A DNA stretch of 64,000 nucleotides, taken from assembly GCA_035456465.1 (NCBI GenBank), contig DATIDD010000070.1:43742-107741 (forward strand). The letters are read 5' to 3'. The number at the start of each line of letters is the position of its first letter. Within the stretch, counting starts at the first letter, position 1. Shown here piece by piece: positions 1 to 9,780 of the stretch. Position numbers and translations under genes: made by a program. Under the pieces are notes generated by a model. The model made no database searches. It worked only from the letters and a program-made list of their open reading frames with translations, and was not told where the DNA came from. This DNA comes from DATHTC01 sp035456465 (GTDB lineage: Bacteria > Actinomycetota > Thermoleophilia > Gaiellales > Gaiellaceae).

Positions 1-70
1 CCAGCGCCTCGGCGACGTCGGTCTTGCCCGAGGCGGTCGGGCCGAAGATCGCGACGACCCGCGGGCGCAT
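1..70 (-). CDS. miaA: tRNA dimethylallyltransferase MiaA, N-terminal 23 residues only
   Basis: The gene runs off the left edge. The visible start encodes a P-loop GPTASGKT at about residues 10-17, which is the characteristic opening of MiaA; the family adds a dimethylallyl group to A37 of tRNAs that read UNN codons. The ATG follows directly after the TAG of the upstream phosphatase gene, and miaB, which methylthiolates the same nucleotide, lies two genes upstream on the same strand. That pairing supports the call more than the short sequence does. Confidence 0.8.
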   Translation of the reverse strand, partial: MRPRVVAIFGPTASGKTDVAEAL

Positions 71-778
71 CTACCCGAGCAGCCGACCCCGGAGGCGACC
101 CAGTGCGTCGGGCTCGAGCCCGCATCCGAGCAGGTACGCCTCCACGGACACGTGACGCCGCTCGACGCAGCCGATCGCCGCGGCCATCGCGCCGGCCGGA
201 GCCGTCGCCGTCTCGCCGAGGAAGGGACGGAGCCGTTGCTCGGTGAGCGCGTAGTCGGCGTCGACGTCGTCGATGGAGACGCCGCACAACCGCAGGAGCA
301 GCGCCGCCACGAGCCCCGTCCGGTCCTTGCCGCCGACGCAGTGGACGACGACCGGGCCCTCGGGCGCATCCGCGATCGCCGCGAGGGCGCGCGCAATCTG
401 ATGCCTGCAACGCTCGAGAGCGGCCTCGTAGAAGACGACGTACTCGCCGCGCGCGTCCGGCGCCGCCTCCGCGGCGGCCACGACCTCGGCCCACCCCGGG
501 TCGCCGGGCTCGATCCCGTCCATCAGCGACACGTGGACGACCTCCACCTCGAGGCGGCGCGGCGGGTCGTCCGCGAGCTCGTCGTCACGCCGCAGGTCGA
601 CGATCCGGACGACGCCGTAGGCGTGCAGCGCCTCCCACCCCGCATCCGTCAGATGGGCGCGGCTGTCGGCGCGCACGACCGCGCCGAAGCGCGTCGAGCC
701 GCCGTCCTCGGTCGGGTGCCCGCCGAGGTCGCGGACGTTCGAGCAGCCGTCCCAGACGAGGTCGCGCGGGCCGGTCAC
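71..778 (-). CDS. tyrosine-protein phosphatase of the Y_phosphatase3 / lipid phosphatase type
   Basis: The 235-residue product carries the P-loop phosphatase signature HCVGGKDRTG, with the nucleophile Cys at about residue 147 and the Arg at 153, preceded by the typical N-terminal NVRDLGG motif. This class removes phosphate from tyrosine (or sometimes lipid) substrates and is cytoplasmic; no signal peptide is seen. The GTG start overlaps the miaB stop as GTGA, and its stop abuts the miaA ATG, so it is co-transcribed with the two tRNA-modifying genes. A functional link to them is not evident. The substrate is unknown. Confidence 0.85.
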   Translation of the reverse strand: MTGPRDLVWDGCSNVRDLGGHPTEDGGSTRFGAVVRADSRAHLTDAGWEALHAYGVVRIVDLRRDDELADDPPRRLEVEVVHVSLMDGIEPGDPGWAEVVAAAEAAPDARGEYVVFYEAALERCRHQIARALAAIADAPEGPVVVHCVGGKDRTGLVAALLLRLCGVSIDDVDADYALTEQRLRPFLGETATAPAGAMAAAIGCVERRHVSVEAYLLGCGLEPDALGRLRGRLLG

Positions 779-2103
779 GCGGCGACGAGCGCCGCCTGTG
801 TCCCCCGCAGCGTCGTCGAGGTCGCGCCCTCGACGAGCACGTCGACCAACTCCCCCGGCTGCGCGCTCCCGGCGAAGTTCACGGTCGTGTTCCTCCTCGT
901 GCGCCCGCGGAGGAGCGCCGCGTCCGTACGGCTCGGGCCCTCGACGAGCACCTGCTCCGCGCGACCCACGCGTTCGGCGTTCCGCTCGGCGGCGATCCGC
1001 TGGACGAGCTCGACGAGCCGCTCGAGCCGCTCGTGCTTCGTGCGGTCCGGCACCTGGTCGGCGAGGCCTGCCGCCTCCGTCCCCCGGCGCGGCGAGTAGA
1101 TGAACGTGAACGCGCTGTCGTAGCGCACCTCCTCGACGACCCGGAGCGTCTCCTCGAAGTCCGCCTCCGTCTCGCCGGGGAAGCCGACGATGACGTCGGT
1201 CCCGAGCGCGAGGTCCGGGATCGCCGCCCGCAGGCGGTCGACGAGCCGGAGATAGCGCTCGGCGTCGTACGTGCGGCGCATCGCCTTGAGGAGCCGCGAC
1301 GAACCGGACTGGAGCGGGAGGTGGACGTGCTCGCAGACCGCCTCGCACTCGGCCATCGCGGCGACCACCGGCTCGCGGAAGTCCTTCGGATGCGGGCTCG
1401 TGAAGCGGATCCGCTCGAGCCCGTCGACCGCGTCGCACGCGCGGAGGAGCTCGCCGAACTCCGTGTCGAGGGCGGGGCGCAGGTCGCGGCCCCACGAGTT
1501 CACGTTCTGCCCGAGCAGGGTCACCTCCCGTACGCCCTCCGACGCGAGGCGCCGCACCTCCGCCACGATCTCGCCGGGGCGGCGGCTGACCTCGCGCCCG
1601 CGGACGGCCGGGACGATGCAGTACGCGCACTTCGAGTTGCACCCCATCGACACCTGCACCCACGCCTGGAAGCGGCGCTCGCGCTGGAGCGGCAGCGCGG
1701 CCGAGAACGAGCGCTCCTCCGCGATGCCGAAGCGACCGCGCGCGACGCCGTCGCCGTTCGCCCCGATCCAGTCGGCCAGGTGCGGGATCGTCCCGGGCCC
1801 GAAGGCCACGTCGACGAACGGGTACAGCTCGAAGAGCCGCTCGCGCTGCGCCTCGGCGTAGCAGCCGCCGACGGCGACGATCGCGTCGGGGTTGCGCTGC
1901 TTGAGCGCTTTCGCGTCGCCCATGTGCGCGGCGAACCGCTGGTCCGGCTTCTCGCGGATCGTGCAGGTGTTGAAGACGAGCACGTCCGCCTGCTCCCTGG
2001 TCGGCGCCTCGCCGAGGCCGAGCGACTCGAGCGTGCCCTTGATCCGCTCCGAGTCGTGCGCGTTCATCTGGCACCCGAACGTGGTGACGAAGTAGCGCCT
2101 CAC
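775..2103 (-). CDS. miaB: tRNA-2-methylthio-N6-dimethylallyladenosine synthase MiaB
   Basis: This is a 442-residue radical-SAM methylthiotransferase, normal length for the family. The N-terminal UPF0004 domain supplies the auxiliary-cluster cysteines at about residues 11, 47 and 81. The radical-SAM motif CNSKCAYC supplies Cys 155, 159 and 162, and a TRAM RNA-binding domain closes the protein. It converts i6A37 to ms2i6A37 in tRNA and so acts after MiaA, encoded just downstream. I chose the GTG that begins MRRYFVTTFGC because the conserved family start is there; the open frame extends much further upstream but codes nothing family-like and would collide with the divergent oxidoreductase gene. 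Confidence 0.95.
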   Translation of the reverse strand: MRRYFVTTFGCQMNAHDSERIKGTLESLGLGEAPTREQADVLVFNTCTIREKPDQRFAAHMGDAKALKQRNPDAIVAVGGCYAEAQRERLFELYPFVDVAFGPGTIPHLADWIGANGDGVARGRFGIAEERSFSAALPLQRERRFQAWVQVSMGCNSKCAYCIVPAVRGREVSRRPGEIVAEVRRLASEGVREVTLLGQNVNSWGRDLRPALDTEFGELLRACDAVDGLERIRFTSPHPKDFREPVVAAMAECEAVCEHVHLPLQSGSSRLLKAMRRTYDAERYLRLVDRLRAAIPDLALGTDVIVGFPGETEADFEETLRVVEEVRYDSAFTFIYSPRRGTEAAGLADQVPDRTKHERLERLVELVQRIAAERNAERVGRAEQVLVEGPSRTDAALLRGRTRRNTTVNFAGSAQPGELVDVLVEGATSTTLRGTQAALVAA

Positions 2104-2112
2104 GGCGCGGCC

Positions 2113-2118
2113 ATCGTA
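2113..2118 (-). promoter_or_regulatory. candidate -10 hexamer (TACGAT) for miaB
   Basis: TACGAT sits 9 bases before the chosen GTG of miaB, the same distance as in the much better mihF promoter of this window. No convincing -35 is visible. If used, the transcript would be leaderless or nearly so, which fits the lack of a Shine-Dalgarno sequence here. Confidence 0.25.
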
Positions 2119-2194
2119 GCCGCCTGTGCGGGCCGTCTCCCTCCGCGCTTGCCGCCGCGGCGCCGCCGATGAGATCATCGCTCGCCCGAAGCCC

Positions 2195-3631
2195 GTGACG
2201 ACCACCGACGTGACACTGCTCACGCTCGGCGGGGACGAGGTCTCCGTCGGCGCCTCGCGCATCGCGGAGCTCGGGTCGCGGCTGCGCGGCGACCTGCTCG
2301 CGCCGGGCCACGCCGACTACGAGCAGGCACGCCTGGTCTGGAACGGCATGATCGACCGCCGGCCGGCGCTGATCGCACGCTGCAGGGACGTCGAGGACGT
2401 CGTCGCGGCGGTTCGCTTCGCCGACGAGCACGAGCTGCCGGTCGCGGTGCGCGGCGGCGGCCACGGGGTCGCCGGCCACGCGGTCGTCGACGGCGGGCTC
2501 GTCGTCGACCTCTCCCCGATGCGGTCGGTCGAGGTCGACCCGGCCGCCCGCACGGCGCGTGCGGGCGGCGGGAGCAGGCTCGCCGACGTCGACCGCGCGA
2601 CCCAGGCGCACGGGCTCGCGGCGCCGCTCGGAGTCGTGTCGCGGACGGGGATCGCGGGCCTCACGCTCTCCGGCGGCATCGGCTGGCTGCGCAGGGCGTA
2701 CGGGCTCACCTGCGACAACCTGCTCGCCGCGCAGGTCGTCACCGCCGGCGGACGCGTCGTGACCGCGGGCGGCGACGGGGATCCCGAGCTCCTGTGGGCG
2801 CTGCGGGGCGGCGGCGGGAACTTCGGCGTCGTCACGTCGTTCGAGTACCGCCTGCACCCGGTCGGGCCGGAGATCATGGTCGCGTTCGTCCTCTACCCGG
2901 GCGAGCGCGCGGCGGAGGTGATCGAGTTCTGCGCGTCCTACACGGCCACCGCGCCGGAGGCGGTGAGCCCGCTCTGCTTCGTCGGCCGTGTGCCCCGCAC
3001 GGAGGCGTTCCCGGAGGAGGCGCACGGCCTGCCCTACGCGGCGCTGGCCGCCGTCCATCCGGGCGACCCCGCCGAAGGTGCGAGTGTCCTGCAACCGCTG
3101 CGCGAGCTCGGCCGGCCGATCGTCGACCTGAGCGGTCCGATGCGATACACGGAGGCGCAGACGCTGCTCGACGAGGACTATCCGGACGGCTGGCGGTACT
3201 ACTGGAAGTCGGTCGAGCTCGACGAGCTCTCGCCGGACGTGGTGCGCCGCGTGCTCGCGCACGCCGCGGCCGCGCCGTCCGACCACTCGACCGTCGACGT
3301 CTGGTGCAACGGCGGAGCGATGGGGCGGGTGCCGGCCGACGCGACCGCGTTCGGCGCTCGGCCGGCGGTCTTGCTCGGGTACGAAGCGAACTTCGAGGAC
3401 GCCGCGGCGGCCGACGAGAACGTCGCCTGGGTCCGCGACTCGATCGACGAGCTCCGGCCGTTCTCGACCGGCGGCGCCTACCTCAACTTCCCCGGGTTCT
3501 TCGAGGAGGGCGACGAGCTGCTGCGGGCGTCGTTCGGCGAGGCCAACTACGCACGGCTGGTGGCTGTGAAGAACGCGCTCGACCCCGCGAACGTGTTCCG
3601 GTTCAACGGCAACATCGCCCCGACCGCCTGA
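2195..3631 (+). CDS. FAD-binding oxidoreductase of the berberine-bridge / VAO type
   Basis: The 478-residue protein has a PCMH-type FAD domain with the motif RGGGH (His about 90), the usual site of 8-alpha-histidyl flavin attachment. A GGIGWL segment follows, and the berberine-bridge C-terminus ends with NALDPANVFRFN. Members oxidise alcohols, sugars or alkaloid-like substrates with oxygen; the substrate here cannot be read. No signal peptide is visible. I chose the GTG at 2195, since the open frame upstream is low-complexity and overlaps the divergent miaB region. It is the only plus-strand gene in the first 23 kb and converges on rny. Confidence 0.85.
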   Translation: MTTTDVTLLTLGGDEVSVGASRIAELGSRLRGDLLAPGHADYEQARLVWNGMIDRRPALIARCRDVEDVVAAVRFADEHELPVAVRGGGHGVAGHAVVDGGLVVDLSPMRSVEVDPAARTARAGGGSRLADVDRATQAHGLAAPLGVVSRTGIAGLTLSGGIGWLRRAYGLTCDNLLAAQVVTAGGRVVTAGGDGDPELLWALRGGGGNFGVVTSFEYRLHPVGPEIMVAFVLYPGERAAEVIEFCASYTATAPEAVSPLCFVGRVPRTEAFPEEAHGLPYAALAAVHPGDPAEGASVLQPLRELGRPIVDLSGPMRYTEAQTLLDEDYPDGWRYYWKSVELDELSPDVVRRVLAHAAAAPSDHSTVDVWCNGGAMGRVPADATAFGARPAVLLGYEANFEDAAAADENVAWVRDSIDELRPFSTGGAYLNFPGFFEEGDELLRASFGEANYARLVAVKNALDPANVFRFNGNIAPTA

Positions 3632-3650
3632 CGGCGGGCCGTCCGGTGGC

Positions 3651-5183
3651 CTAGCGCGCGATCTCGGTCGCGCGCGACTCCCGGATCACGGTCACCTTGA
3701 CCTGGCCCGGGTACTCGAGCTGATCCTCGATCTCGCGCGCGATCTCGTGGCTGAGGAGGATTGCCCCGTCGTCGTCGATCTCGGCCGGCTTGACCATGAC
3801 GCGGATCTCGCGGCCGGCCTGGAGCGCGTACACCTTCTCGACGCCCTTCTTCGTCGCGGCGATCTCCTCGAGCGCCTCCAGCCGCTTGACGTAGTTCTCG
3901 AGCGACTCGCCACGCGCGCCGGGGCGGGAAGCCGAGATCGCGTCGGCGGCGATCAGCAGCACCGCCTCGACCGTCTGCGGCTGCACCTCGTAGTGGTGGG
4001 CCTCGATCGCGTGGACGACGGCCTGCGACTCACCGTAGCGCTTTGCGAGCTGCGCCGAGATGAGCGCGTGCGACCCCTCCACCTCGTGCGTCATCGCCTT
4101 GCCGAGGTCGTGCAGGAGCGCCGCCCGCTTCGCCGTCTTGACGCCTGCCTCGAGCTCCGTCGCCATGATCCCGACGAGGTGGACGACCTCGAGCGAGTGC
4201 TTGAGCACGTTCTGCCCGTAGCTCGTGCGGAACCGCAGCCGGCCGAGGATCTTCACGAGCTCCTCGTGGACCTCGCCGCAGTTGGCCTCGAACACCGCCT
4301 GCTCGCCGGCGGTGCGGACTGAGTCCTCGAGCTCCGCCTTCGACTGGTAGTAGCTCTCCTCGATCCGAGCCGGGTGGATCCGGCCGTCCTCGATCAGCTT
4401 GACGAGCGTGAGCCGTGCGACCTCCCGCCGGATCGGGTCGAACGACGACAGCACGACCGCCTGCGGGGTGTCGTCGATGATGAAGTCGACGCCCGTCAGG
4501 TGCTCGAGCGCGCGGATGTTCCGCCCCTCGCGGCCGATGATGCGGCCCTTCAGGTCGTCGGACGGCAGCTCGACGAGTGAGACGGTCGTCTCGGCGGCGT
4601 GGCTCGCCGCGACGCGCTGGAGCGCGTCTGCGACGAGGCTCCGCGCGCGGCGCTTCGCGTCGGCCCGCGCCTCCTCCTCGAGCTGGCGGACGCGGCGTGC
4701 CAGCTCGTGGCGCACGAGATCCTCGGTCCGCTCGATCAGGTGCTGCTTCGCCGCGGCGGGCGTCATCCCCGAGATCCGCTCGAGCTCTCCGAGCTCCCTC
4801 GTCCGCAGCTCCTTCAGGTCGTCCTGCAGCTGGCGCGTGTGGATCTCGCGATCCGACACCCCCTGCTCCCGCCGCGTGAGCTCCTCGAGCTTCGCCTCCA
4901 CCTCGAGCTCCTTCGCGAGGACGCGCTCCTCGATTGCGACGACCTGGCTGCGCCGCTCCTGCAGCTCGTGGTCCAGCTGCTCGCGCAGCTTCAGCTCGAG
5001 CTCGCGTGCCTCGATCTGCGCCTCGCGGCGCTTCGCCTCGACCTCGCGCTCCGCCTCCCCGAGGAGCTCCTCGCGCCGGCGGGCCGCGGCGGTGAGCGTC
5101 GAGCCGCTCCACAGCCGCAGGGCGAGCGCGACCACGATCCCTCCGGCGACGAGTCCCGCGACGAACGTTGCGGTGGCGAGCAT
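3651..5183 (-). CDS. rny: ribonuclease Y
   Basis: The 510-residue protein has one N-terminal membrane helix (about residues 4-23) and a long charged coiled coil. A KH domain with GRIIGREGRNIRALE follows, then an HD domain with HDLGKAMTHE. RNase Y is the membrane-anchored endonuclease that initiates mRNA decay in many Gram-positives. The ATG has a good AGGAG Shine-Dalgarno sequence 6-7 bases upstream. It is followed on the opposite strand by a convergent gene only 19 bases away. The same window also encodes RNase J and PNPase, so the principal mRNA decay enzymes are all present. Confidence 0.96.
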   Translation of the reverse strand: MLATATFVAGLVAGGIVVALALRLWSGSTLTAAARRREELLGEAEREVEAKRREAQIEARELELKLREQLDHELQERRSQVVAIEERVLAKELEVEAKLEELTRREQGVSDREIHTRQLQDDLKELRTRELGELERISGMTPAAAKQHLIERTEDLVRHELARRVRQLEEEARADAKRRARSLVADALQRVAASHAAETTVSLVELPSDDLKGRIIGREGRNIRALEHLTGVDFIIDDTPQAVVLSSFDPIRREVARLTLVKLIEDGRIHPARIEESYYQSKAELEDSVRTAGEQAVFEANCGEVHEELVKILGRLRFRTSYGQNVLKHSLEVVHLVGIMATELEAGVKTAKRAALLHDLGKAMTHEVEGSHALISAQLAKRYGESQAVVHAIEAHHYEVQPQTVEAVLLIAADAISASRPGARGESLENYVKRLEALEEIAATKKGVEKVYALQAGREIRVMVKPAEIDDDGAILLSHEIAREIEDQLEYPGQVKVTVIRESRATEIAR

Positions 5184-5193
5184 GGCAGCTCCT

Positions 5194-5216
5194 GCCTCTC
5201 AGCCCGCACGAGAGGC
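5194..5216 (-). promoter_or_regulatory. leader hairpin just upstream of the rny Shine-Dalgarno sequence
   Basis: A perfect 7-bp stem (GCCTCTC / GAGAGGC) with a 9-base loop ends directly at the AGGAG of rny. Its position would let it influence ribosome access or act as a cleavage site for autoregulation. Regulation is inference; only the stem is seen. Confidence 0.35.
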
Positions 5217-5421
5217 ATCCCGAGATCGGTCGAATGCGGCGTCGCGTCATGCGTGCCGCTCCGGCAGTGGCCCGGCGTCACACCCTCAACTCGAGAGCTG
5301 CTTCCCTCCGAAGGTGGTGTTCGTCGTGGTCATCGCTGGCCATGCGTCGTCCGGGTGCTGGGAAATGCCTGATGTGCAGGGGAAATGTCAGTGTCGAGTA
5401 GAGCACGCATCCTAGCGCCGC
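5217..5421. other. intergenic region between recX and rny
   Basis: About 205 bases without a supportable gene. It holds a direct repeat GGGAAATG at 5360-5367 and 5380-5387, exactly 20 bases (two helical turns) apart, in a segment visibly richer in A/T than its surroundings. This could be a regulator or promoter site for rny. No SOS-box-like inverted repeat was found. Confidence 0.3.
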
Positions 5422-5994
5422 TCACTCCTCCGCGCCACTAGCCGTCTCGACGGCGTCCTCGCCGAACCCGCGCCGGGCCAGCAGGCGCGCCGTCGACGGG
5501 CCGCGACCGCGGGCCGCGACGATCGCCGCGGCGCGCTCCCGCTCGGGCTCGAGCCCGTCGAGCGCCTCCCTGACGAGCTCCTCCGCGACCCCGCGCTGCT
5601 CCAGGTCCCAGCGGATCGCCGCGTCTCCCCGGCCCCGCGCGGCGAGCGCGCTCGCCCGCGCGACGGCCACGCGCCGGTCGTCGACGAGCCCGACCCGCTC
5701 GAGGCGTTCCACCGCCGCCGCGCGCTCGCCGCCCGTGAAGCCCGCCCGCTCGAGCCGGCGGTCGAGCTCCGCAACGGCCAGGTCGCGCGCCCGCAACGCC
5801 CGCACCGCCCGCGACCCGGCGGCGCTCTGCCGCAGCTCGCGCCGGAGCTGTCGGAGCCGCGGACGGTCGAGCTCGAGCCCGACGCGAAGCCCGACGTGCG
5901 CCGCAGCCTCGACGGGCACCGTTCGCCACCGGGCGCCGTCGACCTCGACGTCGACGCGCTGCCCCCGTTCGCGCAGGCCCGTGACGACGGCCAC
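5422..5994 (-). CDS. recX: RecX regulatory protein
   Basis: The 190-residue helical, Arg/Ala/Glu-rich protein matches the RecX three-helix repeat pattern (for example FTGGERAAAVERLERVGLVDD and a later DLEQRGV segment). RecX binds inside the RecA filament and inhibits it. It lies 16 bases downstream of recA on the same strand, the standard arrangement. The first 50 residues are an extra, less conserved beta-rich segment found in several high-GC RecX proteins. Confidence 0.88.
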   Translation of the reverse strand: MAVVTGLRERGQRVDVEVDGARWRTVPVEAAAHVGLRVGLELDRPRLRQLRRELRQSAAGSRAVRALRARDLAVAELDRRLERAGFTGGERAAAVERLERVGLVDDRRVAVARASALAARGRGDAAIRWDLEQRGVAEELVREALDGLEPERERAAAIVAARGRGPSTARLLARRGFGEDAVETASGAEE

Positions 5995-6010
5995 GCGCTC
6001 CGACGAGACG

Positions 6011-7111
<1,101 letters not shown>

Positions 7112-7116
7112 CCTGA

Positions 7117-7674
7117 TCAACCTCCTAACGGGACGGACTCGAGGACCTCGTAGCGCGCCCCCGACGGGTGCAGCCGGGATAGGTAAGCAGCCGCCTCGGA
7201 CGGAGCGAAGACGCCGAGATCCGGCAGTGCCGGGCGCAGGCGCGGACGCTCCCGGAAGCGGGCCACGGTGAGATGCGGGAGCCAGGGACGCCGTTCGCGG
7301 CGGTAGACGCCGAGCTGCTCCAGCCGCTCGTGCAGGTCGAGCGCGAGCCGTCCCGCCCGCTCGTCCTCGTCGCCGAGCACGAGCATCGCGACGGTGCGCG
7401 TCTCGCGATAGCCCACGACCCGGAAGCGCGGTCGTGAGGCGGCCGCAGCGGCCGTTCGCAGCGCGCTCGCGATCCCCGGGAGCTCTCCGGCCGGACGCGA
7501 GCCGAGGAAGGCGAGCGTGACGTGCAGGTGGTCACGGGCGAGCGCGCGGATCGAGGCACCGGTGAGCTCGGCGCGCTGCCACGTCTCCAGCGGCCCGAGG
7601 ACATCCCCGGGGATCGGGAGGGCCAGGAAGAGGCGGAGGCGGTCACCGCCCTCGACGGTACCTGCGCCGGTCAC
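7117..7674 (-). CDS. thpR: RNA 2',3'-cyclic phosphodiesterase (2'-5' RNA ligase family)
   Basis: The 185-residue product has the two HxTx motifs that define the 2H phosphoesterase fold, HVTL at about 51-54 and HLTV at 134-137. These enzymes open 2',3'-cyclic phosphates on RNA ends and can reversibly join 2'-5' linkages. The GTG start overlaps the cinA stop as GTGA. Its own stop lies within the translation initiation region of recA, so recA expression is probably coupled to it. The cinA-thpR-recA order is common in actinobacteria. Confidence 0.9.
   Translation of the reverse strand: MTGAGTVEGGDRLRLFLALPIPGDVLGPLETWQRAELTGASIRALARDHLHVTLAFLGSRPAGELPGIASALRTAAAAASRPRFRVVGYRETRTVAMLVLGDEDERAGRLALDLHERLEQLGVYRRERRPWLPHLTVARFRERPRLRPALPDLGVFAPSEAAAYLSRLHPSGARYEVLESVPLGG
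7121..7126 (-). promoter_or_regulatory. Shine-Dalgarno AGGAGG that decides the recA start
   Basis: AGGAGG lies inside the last codons of thpR and 9 bases before the TTG at 7111. It is a full anti-16S match, which favours the downstream of two in-frame TTG codons. Confidence 0.7.
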
Positions 7675-8942
7675 CCCTCTTCGTGCCGGCTCTGTGCCAA
7701 GAGTCGCCGCACGAGGTGCAACGCGGTCACGGTCGAGCGCCGCCGGATTCCGTCGCGGTCGCCGGGGAAGCTGAGCTCGAGCGTGCGCTCCCCGTCGGGC
7801 CCCACGGCGGCGAGGTGGACGAGCCCGACCGGCTTCTCCTCCGTCCCGCCGCCCGGGCCGGCCACGCCGGTGACCGCGACCGCGACGTCGGCGCCCAGGC
7901 GCGCACGCACACCGTTGGCCATCGCCCTCGCGACCTCCTCCGAGACGGCGCCGTGTCGCTCGAGCAGCTCCCGCGGGACGTCGAGCTCGCGCTCCTTCAC
8001 CCGGTCGGCGTACGCGACCACGGCGCCGAGGAAGACGTCGCTGGCGCCTGGCACCGACGTCAGGCGCTCCGCCACCATGCCGCCCGTGCAGGACTCCGCC
8101 GTCGCGAGCGCGAGCCCGCGGGCGCGGCAGAGGTCGAGCACGAGCTCCTCCACCGAGCGCTCGCCACGCGCGAAGAGGAACCGATCCAGCGGGCCCGCGA
8201 GGGCGCGCTCGAGCTCGTCCGCCCTCCCCTCGGCGCCCTCGTCGACCACGAGGTCGACGTGGATCTCGAAGTCGCGCGCGCAGATCGTCGCCTCGACCCC
8301 GTCCCCGTCGCCGCCGGCCTCCGAGAGCGCCCGCGCGACCGCCGACTCGCTGGCGCCGAAGAACTTCAGCACTCGCCTCCCGGGAGGCCGTGCCCGCGCC
8401 AGCAGCCGCCGCATCGCCTCGGTCTCGAGCGCGGCCGGCCACAGCCGCCGGAGCTCCGCGGGCGGGCCGGGCAGGATCACGACGACCGTGCCCGGATGCT
8501 CGAGGAGCAGCCCCGGCGCCGTGCCGGCGAGCCCGAGCGCGAGGGCGCCTTCCGGCACCGTCGCCTGCTTCCGCACCCCCGCGTCGAAGTCGGCATAGGG
8601 CCGGCGCATCCGGGCCGCAATCGCGCGCGAGATCCCGTCGATCTCCGCCCGCAGGGCGTCGTCGACGACGAGAGCCCGGCCCGTCGCCTCCGCGACGAGC
8701 TCGACCGTCCTGTCGTCGTGGGTCGGGCCGAGCCCTCCGGACGTGACGAGCAGGTCGGCGCCGAGGCCCTCCCGTAGGGTCGCGCGCAGCTCGTCGGGGT
8801 GGTCGCCGACGATCGCGATGCGCACGGGCTCGAGGCCGAGCGAGAGCGCCTGTGACGCCAGCCACGGCCCGTTCCCGTCCGGCCGCTCTCCTCGGACGAG
8901 CTCGCTGCCGGTGATCGCGAAGTACGCCCGGGGGCGCGTCAC
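7671..8942 (-). CDS. cinA: CinA family protein: MoCF-like domain plus PncC nicotinamide-nucleotide amidohydrolase
   Basis: The 423-residue protein has the N-terminal MoCF/COG1058 domain (TSGGLGPTHDD near residue 68, ILPGPPAEL near 156). The C-terminal PncC domain carries ESCTGG at about 283-288 and VTGVAGPGGGT near 357. The C-terminal domain deamidates NMN to nicotinate mononucleotide in pyridine nucleotide salvage; the N-terminal domain is an ADP-ribose pyrophosphatase in studied members. The GTG overlaps the stop of the upstream RodZ-like gene, giving a tight operon toward recA. The start could be slightly upstream, but the frame there is not conserved. Confidence 0.93.
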   Translation of the reverse strand: MTRPRAYFAITGSELVRGERPDGNGPWLASQALSLGLEPVRIAIVGDHPDELRATLREGLGADLLVTSGGLGPTHDDRTVELVAEATGRALVVDDALRAEIDGISRAIAARMRRPYADFDAGVRKQATVPEGALALGLAGTAPGLLLEHPGTVVVILPGPPAELRRLWPAALETEAMRRLLARARPPGRRVLKFFGASESAVARALSEAGGDGDGVEATICARDFEIHVDLVVDEGAEGRADELERALAGPLDRFLFARGERSVEELVLDLCRARGLALATAESCTGGMVAERLTSVPGASDVFLGAVVAYADRVKERELDVPRELLERHGAVSEEVARAMANGVRARLGADVAVAVTGVAGPGGGTEEKPVGLVHLAAVGPDGERTLELSFPGDRDGIRRRSTVTALHLVRRLLAQSRHEEG

Positions 8943-9685
8943 TCGGCGGCGGAGCGGACGCCCACGCGGGACGCCACGAACTGCTGCGCGCCGCGCGGGA
9001 GCGCGACCCGGCGGCCGTTGATGCGGGCGACGAGGTTCTCCGCGCGCGGGGCCTCGACCCAGAGCTGGCCGCCCGCCCAGCACATCCGGCGCCCGGCCTC
9101 GATCGTGCCCTCGAACAGGAAGCGCCCGGCGGTGGACGCGCCGCGGTAGACGGTCACGCGCGAGCCCGACCGGATGCCGGCGAGCTCGAACGCGATCCAC
9201 GGACTGCTCGCCGCGGCCACGCACCGTCCCGCGGCGGCGGACGCCTGTGTCGCCGTCTTCGTCTCGGTCGGGCCCAGGTTGGGGATGTCCTGGCGCTCGC
9301 TCCCGCCCCACTTCCACGCGACGAAGACGAGTGCCGCGGCGGCCGCGATCCCCGCGAGCGCGAGCAGCAGCACGCTCGACTCCATCCGGCGGTGCGCGCG
9401 GGACGCCGCGGGATTGCGGCGCGGCCGGACGAGCGCGACGTCCTCGTCGCCGGGCACGTAGCGCGAGTTGAACTCGTCGACGTAGAGCTGCCCGTCGAGG
9501 CCGAGGTAGTCCGCGTAGGCGCGCAGGAAGCCCTTGACGTACGTCTGCGCGGGCAGGATCTCGAACCGCTCGTCCTCGAGCGCGCCGAGGTACTTCGCCC
9601 GGATCTTGGTCGCCGCCTCGGCGTCGTTGAGGTCGAGGGCCTGGCGGAGCCGGGCCTCCTTCAGGCTGCTGCCGATCTCGAACAC
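8939..9685 (-). CDS. RodZ-like protein: HTH_25 domain, one membrane helix, DUF4115-type tail
   Basis: The 248-residue product begins FEIGSSLKEARLRQALDL, the typical start of an Xre-like HTH_25 domain (about residues 3-85). A single membrane helix follows (about 105-125), with the remaining C-terminal part outside and resembling DUF4115. RodZ homologues link MreB to the membrane in rods, but many actinobacterial versions have no known role, so I do not assign the symbol. The GTG start has no Shine-Dalgarno sequence but a TACACT 7 bases upstream, suggesting a leaderless message. It heads the cinA-thpR-recA-recX run. Confidence 0.8.
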   Translation of the reverse strand: MFEIGSSLKEARLRQALDLNDAEAATKIRAKYLGALEDERFEILPAQTYVKGFLRAYADYLGLDGQLYVDEFNSRYVPGDEDVALVRPRRNPAASRAHRRMESSVLLLALAGIAAAAALVFVAWKWGGSERQDIPNLGPTETKTATQASAAAGRCVAAASSPWIAFELAGIRSGSRVTVYRGASTAGRFLFEGTIEAGRRMCWAGGQLWVEAPRAENLVARINGRRVALPRGAQQFVASRVGVRSAAE

Positions 9686-9692
9686 GCGGGGG

Positions 9693-9698
9693 AGTGTA
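9693..9698 (-). promoter_or_regulatory. candidate -10 hexamer (TACACT), leaderless start
   Basis: TACACT is 7 bases before the GTG of the RodZ-like gene. The 9-base string CTCTACACT recurs before the RNase J and infB starts. No clear -35 is seen. Confidence 0.4.
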
Positions 9699-9731
9699 GA
9701 GCGCCCCGGCGGGGATCGCGACCCGCGCGCG

Positions 9732-9755
9732 GAATCCACCTCGCGAGGTGGATTC
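9732..9755. repeat. perfect 24-bp palindrome
   Basis: GAATCCACCTCG is followed immediately by its exact reverse complement, with no loop. It lies about 35 bases upstream of the predicted -10 of the RodZ-like gene. A dimeric regulator's operator is the simplest reading; a cruciform or terminator stem is possible but there is no U-tract. Confidence 0.5.
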
Positions 9756-9780
9756 TTGAGGGGTGCCGCGTGCTCCGCGA

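Noticed and set aside
71..3286. A 1071-codon minus-strand open frame running through the phosphatase, miaB and the oppositely oriented oxidoreductase gene
   Set aside because: Only its last 235 codons match a protein family. The rest is Arg/Ala/Pro-rich read-through in a GC-rich genome, out of frame with miaB and antisense to the oxidoreductase.
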